This document shows, piece by piece, positions 3,955 through 5,326 of a stretch of DNA of 5,326 nt. Position numbers and translations under genes: made by a program. Position 1 is the first letter of the stretch; each line of letters opens with the position of its first letter. The DNA is taken from contig CALMVM010000227.1 in assembly GCA_937873255.1 (NCBI GenBank), forward strand, positions 1 to 5,326, read 5' to 3'. Below the pieces are notes generated by a model that made no database searches, was not told the origin of the DNA, and worked only from the letters and a program-made list of their open reading frames with translations. This DNA comes from an uncultured Verrucomicrobiota bacterium. GTDB taxonomy: Bacteria; Verrucomicrobiota; Verrucomicrobiia; Chthoniobacterales; SZAS-18.

Positions 3955-5326
3955 TCACTTATTAACATCCAACGCAGGCCGCAGAACGCGCTCGGCGAGG
4001 TCGTAGGCTTCCGCGTCACGGTTGGGTTGGCCGGCGGGGAAAAATTGCTCGACCTTCAACTGACGCCGCGAGCATTTCGGATTCGACGCGCGGTTGCCCG
4101 CCTCGTCGAGATAGAGCGGGCGGCACGCTTGCAGCAACGGCAGGATCGTCGGCACGGGACACGGAAAAACGCACTGCCAATCCAGATCGCCGGAGAGCAG
4201 GTTTTGCCCCGGCTTCCCCCAACGGAAACCCGTGTGGTGCGTCGCCTCGATGGGCTCCGCGAACCGGAACCCGGTGGCGAGTTCCCATTGGTTCAGGGCG
4301 GTGTAATTGATGTCCTCGCCGTCACCCGTCTTGTAATATTCATTCGAGACCGTCGCCAGCCACAGGCCGGACGGGTCGAAGAACGCTCCCCCGATCCCGT
4401 CGGGATCGGGCGTCAACTGCCGCAGGACGTGCCAGGCCGCTGCGTCGATCAGATACCCGTTGCCCGTCACGAGCAGATCGCCGGCCGGGGAAACCTTGAC
4501 GAAACGCACCCGCGTCGTCAGGCGGATCGGTTCGCCCATCGGCGCGCCGGTTTCCGCGTTCCATCGCCGGACCGTGCGGTCATCCGACGCCGTGACGAGC
4601 CACGTGCCGTCCGGCCCGAAGCAGGGTGAGAATACGTCGTCGTCGTGGTGCAGCGGCACGCCGACCGGACGTCCGTTGGCCGTGTCGTAAACGACCGCGA
4701 CGGAAGGCGCGTTGTTGTCCGGCCGGTCCGACTGGCTCCCGTAGCTCACCGCGACGCGCCGGCCGTCGGGCGAGAAGTCGTGTCCCGTGATCGGCTGCTC
4801 GACCTCCAGCGGCGGTTGCAGATCGGCGACCTTGACCCGCTGACCCGTTTTCGGGTCGCGCCGGAAAATCGTGCCGACGACCGTCTCGTCGCCGACCTCG
4901 CCGGTCTCCAGTTCGTAGCCACCGGGGGCGGCTGGCTTGTCCGGGACGGAACGCAGCGACAACGCCGGCTGGTCCAGCGCGGCGCGCGACCAGACGCGGA
5001 CCTGGTTGTCGGCGCTGGCCACGGCCAGCCAGCGGCCGGTGTCGTCGAAGCGCGCCGCCCCGCCGAGCGAGAACGAATAGGCCAGGGGCAGGTAGACCGC
5101 CGGCGCGGGCAGCGAGAGGGTGGTCTCGCGCAGGGCTTTTTCGTGGAAGGAATCGGCGACGATCACGGTCGAGCGGCGCGACGCCTCGCCCGGCACCAGC
5201 ACCCAGGAGGAACCACGACGGTCGAGCGTGAGCAACTGCGCCGCGCCCCGTTCCTTCCAGAACTGTTCGAACAGGAGTTTCCCGTCGTGGCGGTCCACGA
5301 GCGCGGTGCCGTTGTCCGTGGTGAAC
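3955..5326 (-). CDS. WD40 repeat beta-propeller protein, C-terminal part (N-terminus off the right edge)
   Basis: The frame is open from the right edge to a TGA at 3955-3957 and gives 456 visible residues. Residues are numbered here from the GTG codon at 5296-5298, which is internal, since coding continues upstream (FTTDNGTAL). Propeller blades are recognisable by the F-x-PDG/DTG-L-A-V/T-S-D-V-W pattern: about 82-103 (FDDTGRWLAVASADNQVRVW), 174-204 (FSPDGRRVAVS to VVYD), 226-246 (FGPDGTWLVTASDDRTVRRW), 268-289 (VSPAGDLLVTG), and 306-339 (FFDPSGLWLATVS to QWEL). Blades are joined by G-x-P-x-G-x-P-L linkers such as GRPVGVPL. Beyond about residue 360 there is a non-repeat tail with four cysteines. 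WD40 propellers are protein-interaction scaffolds. In Verrucomicrobiota and Planctomycetota this style is often fused behind a Ser/Thr kinase domain, which cannot be tested here. The mid-region between blades (110-170) is divergent. Confidence 0.85.
   Translation of the reverse strand, partial: FTTDNGTALVDRHDGKLLFEQFWKERGAAQLLTLDRRGSSWVLVPGEASRRSTVIVADSFHEKALRETTLSLPAPAVYLPLAYSFSLGGAARFDDTGRWLAVASADNQVRVWSRAALDQPALSLRSVPDKPAAPGGYELETGEVGDETVVGTIFRRDPKTGQRVKVADLQPPLEVEQPITGHDFSPDGRRVAVSYGSQSDRPDNNAPSVAVVYDTANGRPVGVPLHHDDDVFSPCFGPDGTWLVTASDDRTVRRWNAETGAPMGEPIRLTTRVRFVKVSPAGDLLVTGNGYLIDAAAWHVLRQLTPDPDGIGGAFFDPSGLWLATVSNEYYKTGDGEDINYTALNQWELATGFRFAEPIEATHHTGFRWGKPGQNLLSGDLDWQCVFPCPVPTILPLLQACRPLYLDEAGNRASNPKCSRRQLKVEQFFPAGQPNRDAEAYDLAERVLRPALDVNK
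4390..4410. repeat. GC-rich perfect inverted repeat inside the WD40 gene
   Basis: CCCGATCCCG (4390-4399), a central T, and CGGGATCGGG (4401-4410) form a perfect 10-base-arm inverted repeat; as RNA it would fold as an 8-pair stem with a 5-base loop. It encodes Pro-Asp-Pro-Asp-Gly-Ile-Gly in a blade linker. No T-run follows on either strand, so it is not a terminator. It may simply follow from codon choice for this peptide. Confidence 0.6.

Noticed and set aside
1291..3970. Near-identical decamers ACTAACATCC (1291-1300) and ATTAACATCC (3961-3970) as a repeat
   Set aside because: Ten bases with one mismatch, in unrelated coding contexts, is expected by chance over this length.
3943..4629. Plus-strand frame of 228 codons opposite the WD40 gene
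   Set aside because: It is antisense to clear WD40 blades and its translation is Arg-rich and featureless.

Overview
The window is a GC-rich bacterial chromosomal segment holding six protein genes, two of them cut by the window edges. The protein mix points to a free-living bacterium of the Verrucomicrobiota/Planctomycetota type: a large WD40 propeller of the kind common in those phyla, a short solo TPR protein, and a family B DNA polymerase of a non-E. coli style. This placement is inferred from protein style only and is tentative. No rRNA, tRNA, CRISPR array, insertion sequence or phage gene was seen.

Left part (1-2878): a rhomboid-fold membrane protein is read leftward from 445 and runs off the left edge. 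Its visible half keeps the rhomboid scaffold but has lost the catalytic serine and the oxyanion-hole residues, so it looks like a pseudoprotease. Diverging from it across about 150 bases is a complete family B DNA polymerase (599-2878, about 759 residues) with intact 3'-5' exonuclease and polymerase motifs, hence a proofreading enzyme.

Middle part (2879-3876): a small cassette. A leftward gene pair (a 119-residue unknown protein with a basic, proline-rich tail, then a 93-residue TPR protein, 8 bases apart) diverges from an 84-residue XRE/Cro-type helix-turn-helix regulator. The 82-base divergent region carries several inverted repeats that could be the regulator's operator. The TPR gene ends convergently with the polymerase gene, only 11 bases away.

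Right part (3955-5326): a leftward gene for a WD40 beta-propeller protein enters from the right edge; only its C-terminal 456 residues are visible. It converges with the regulator gene across 78 bases.

The genes do not form one obvious pathway. The best candidate for a functional unit is the regulator/unknown/TPR cassette. The most unusual single proteins are the catalytically degenerate rhomboid and the family B polymerase. I see no clear evidence for a defined new system.
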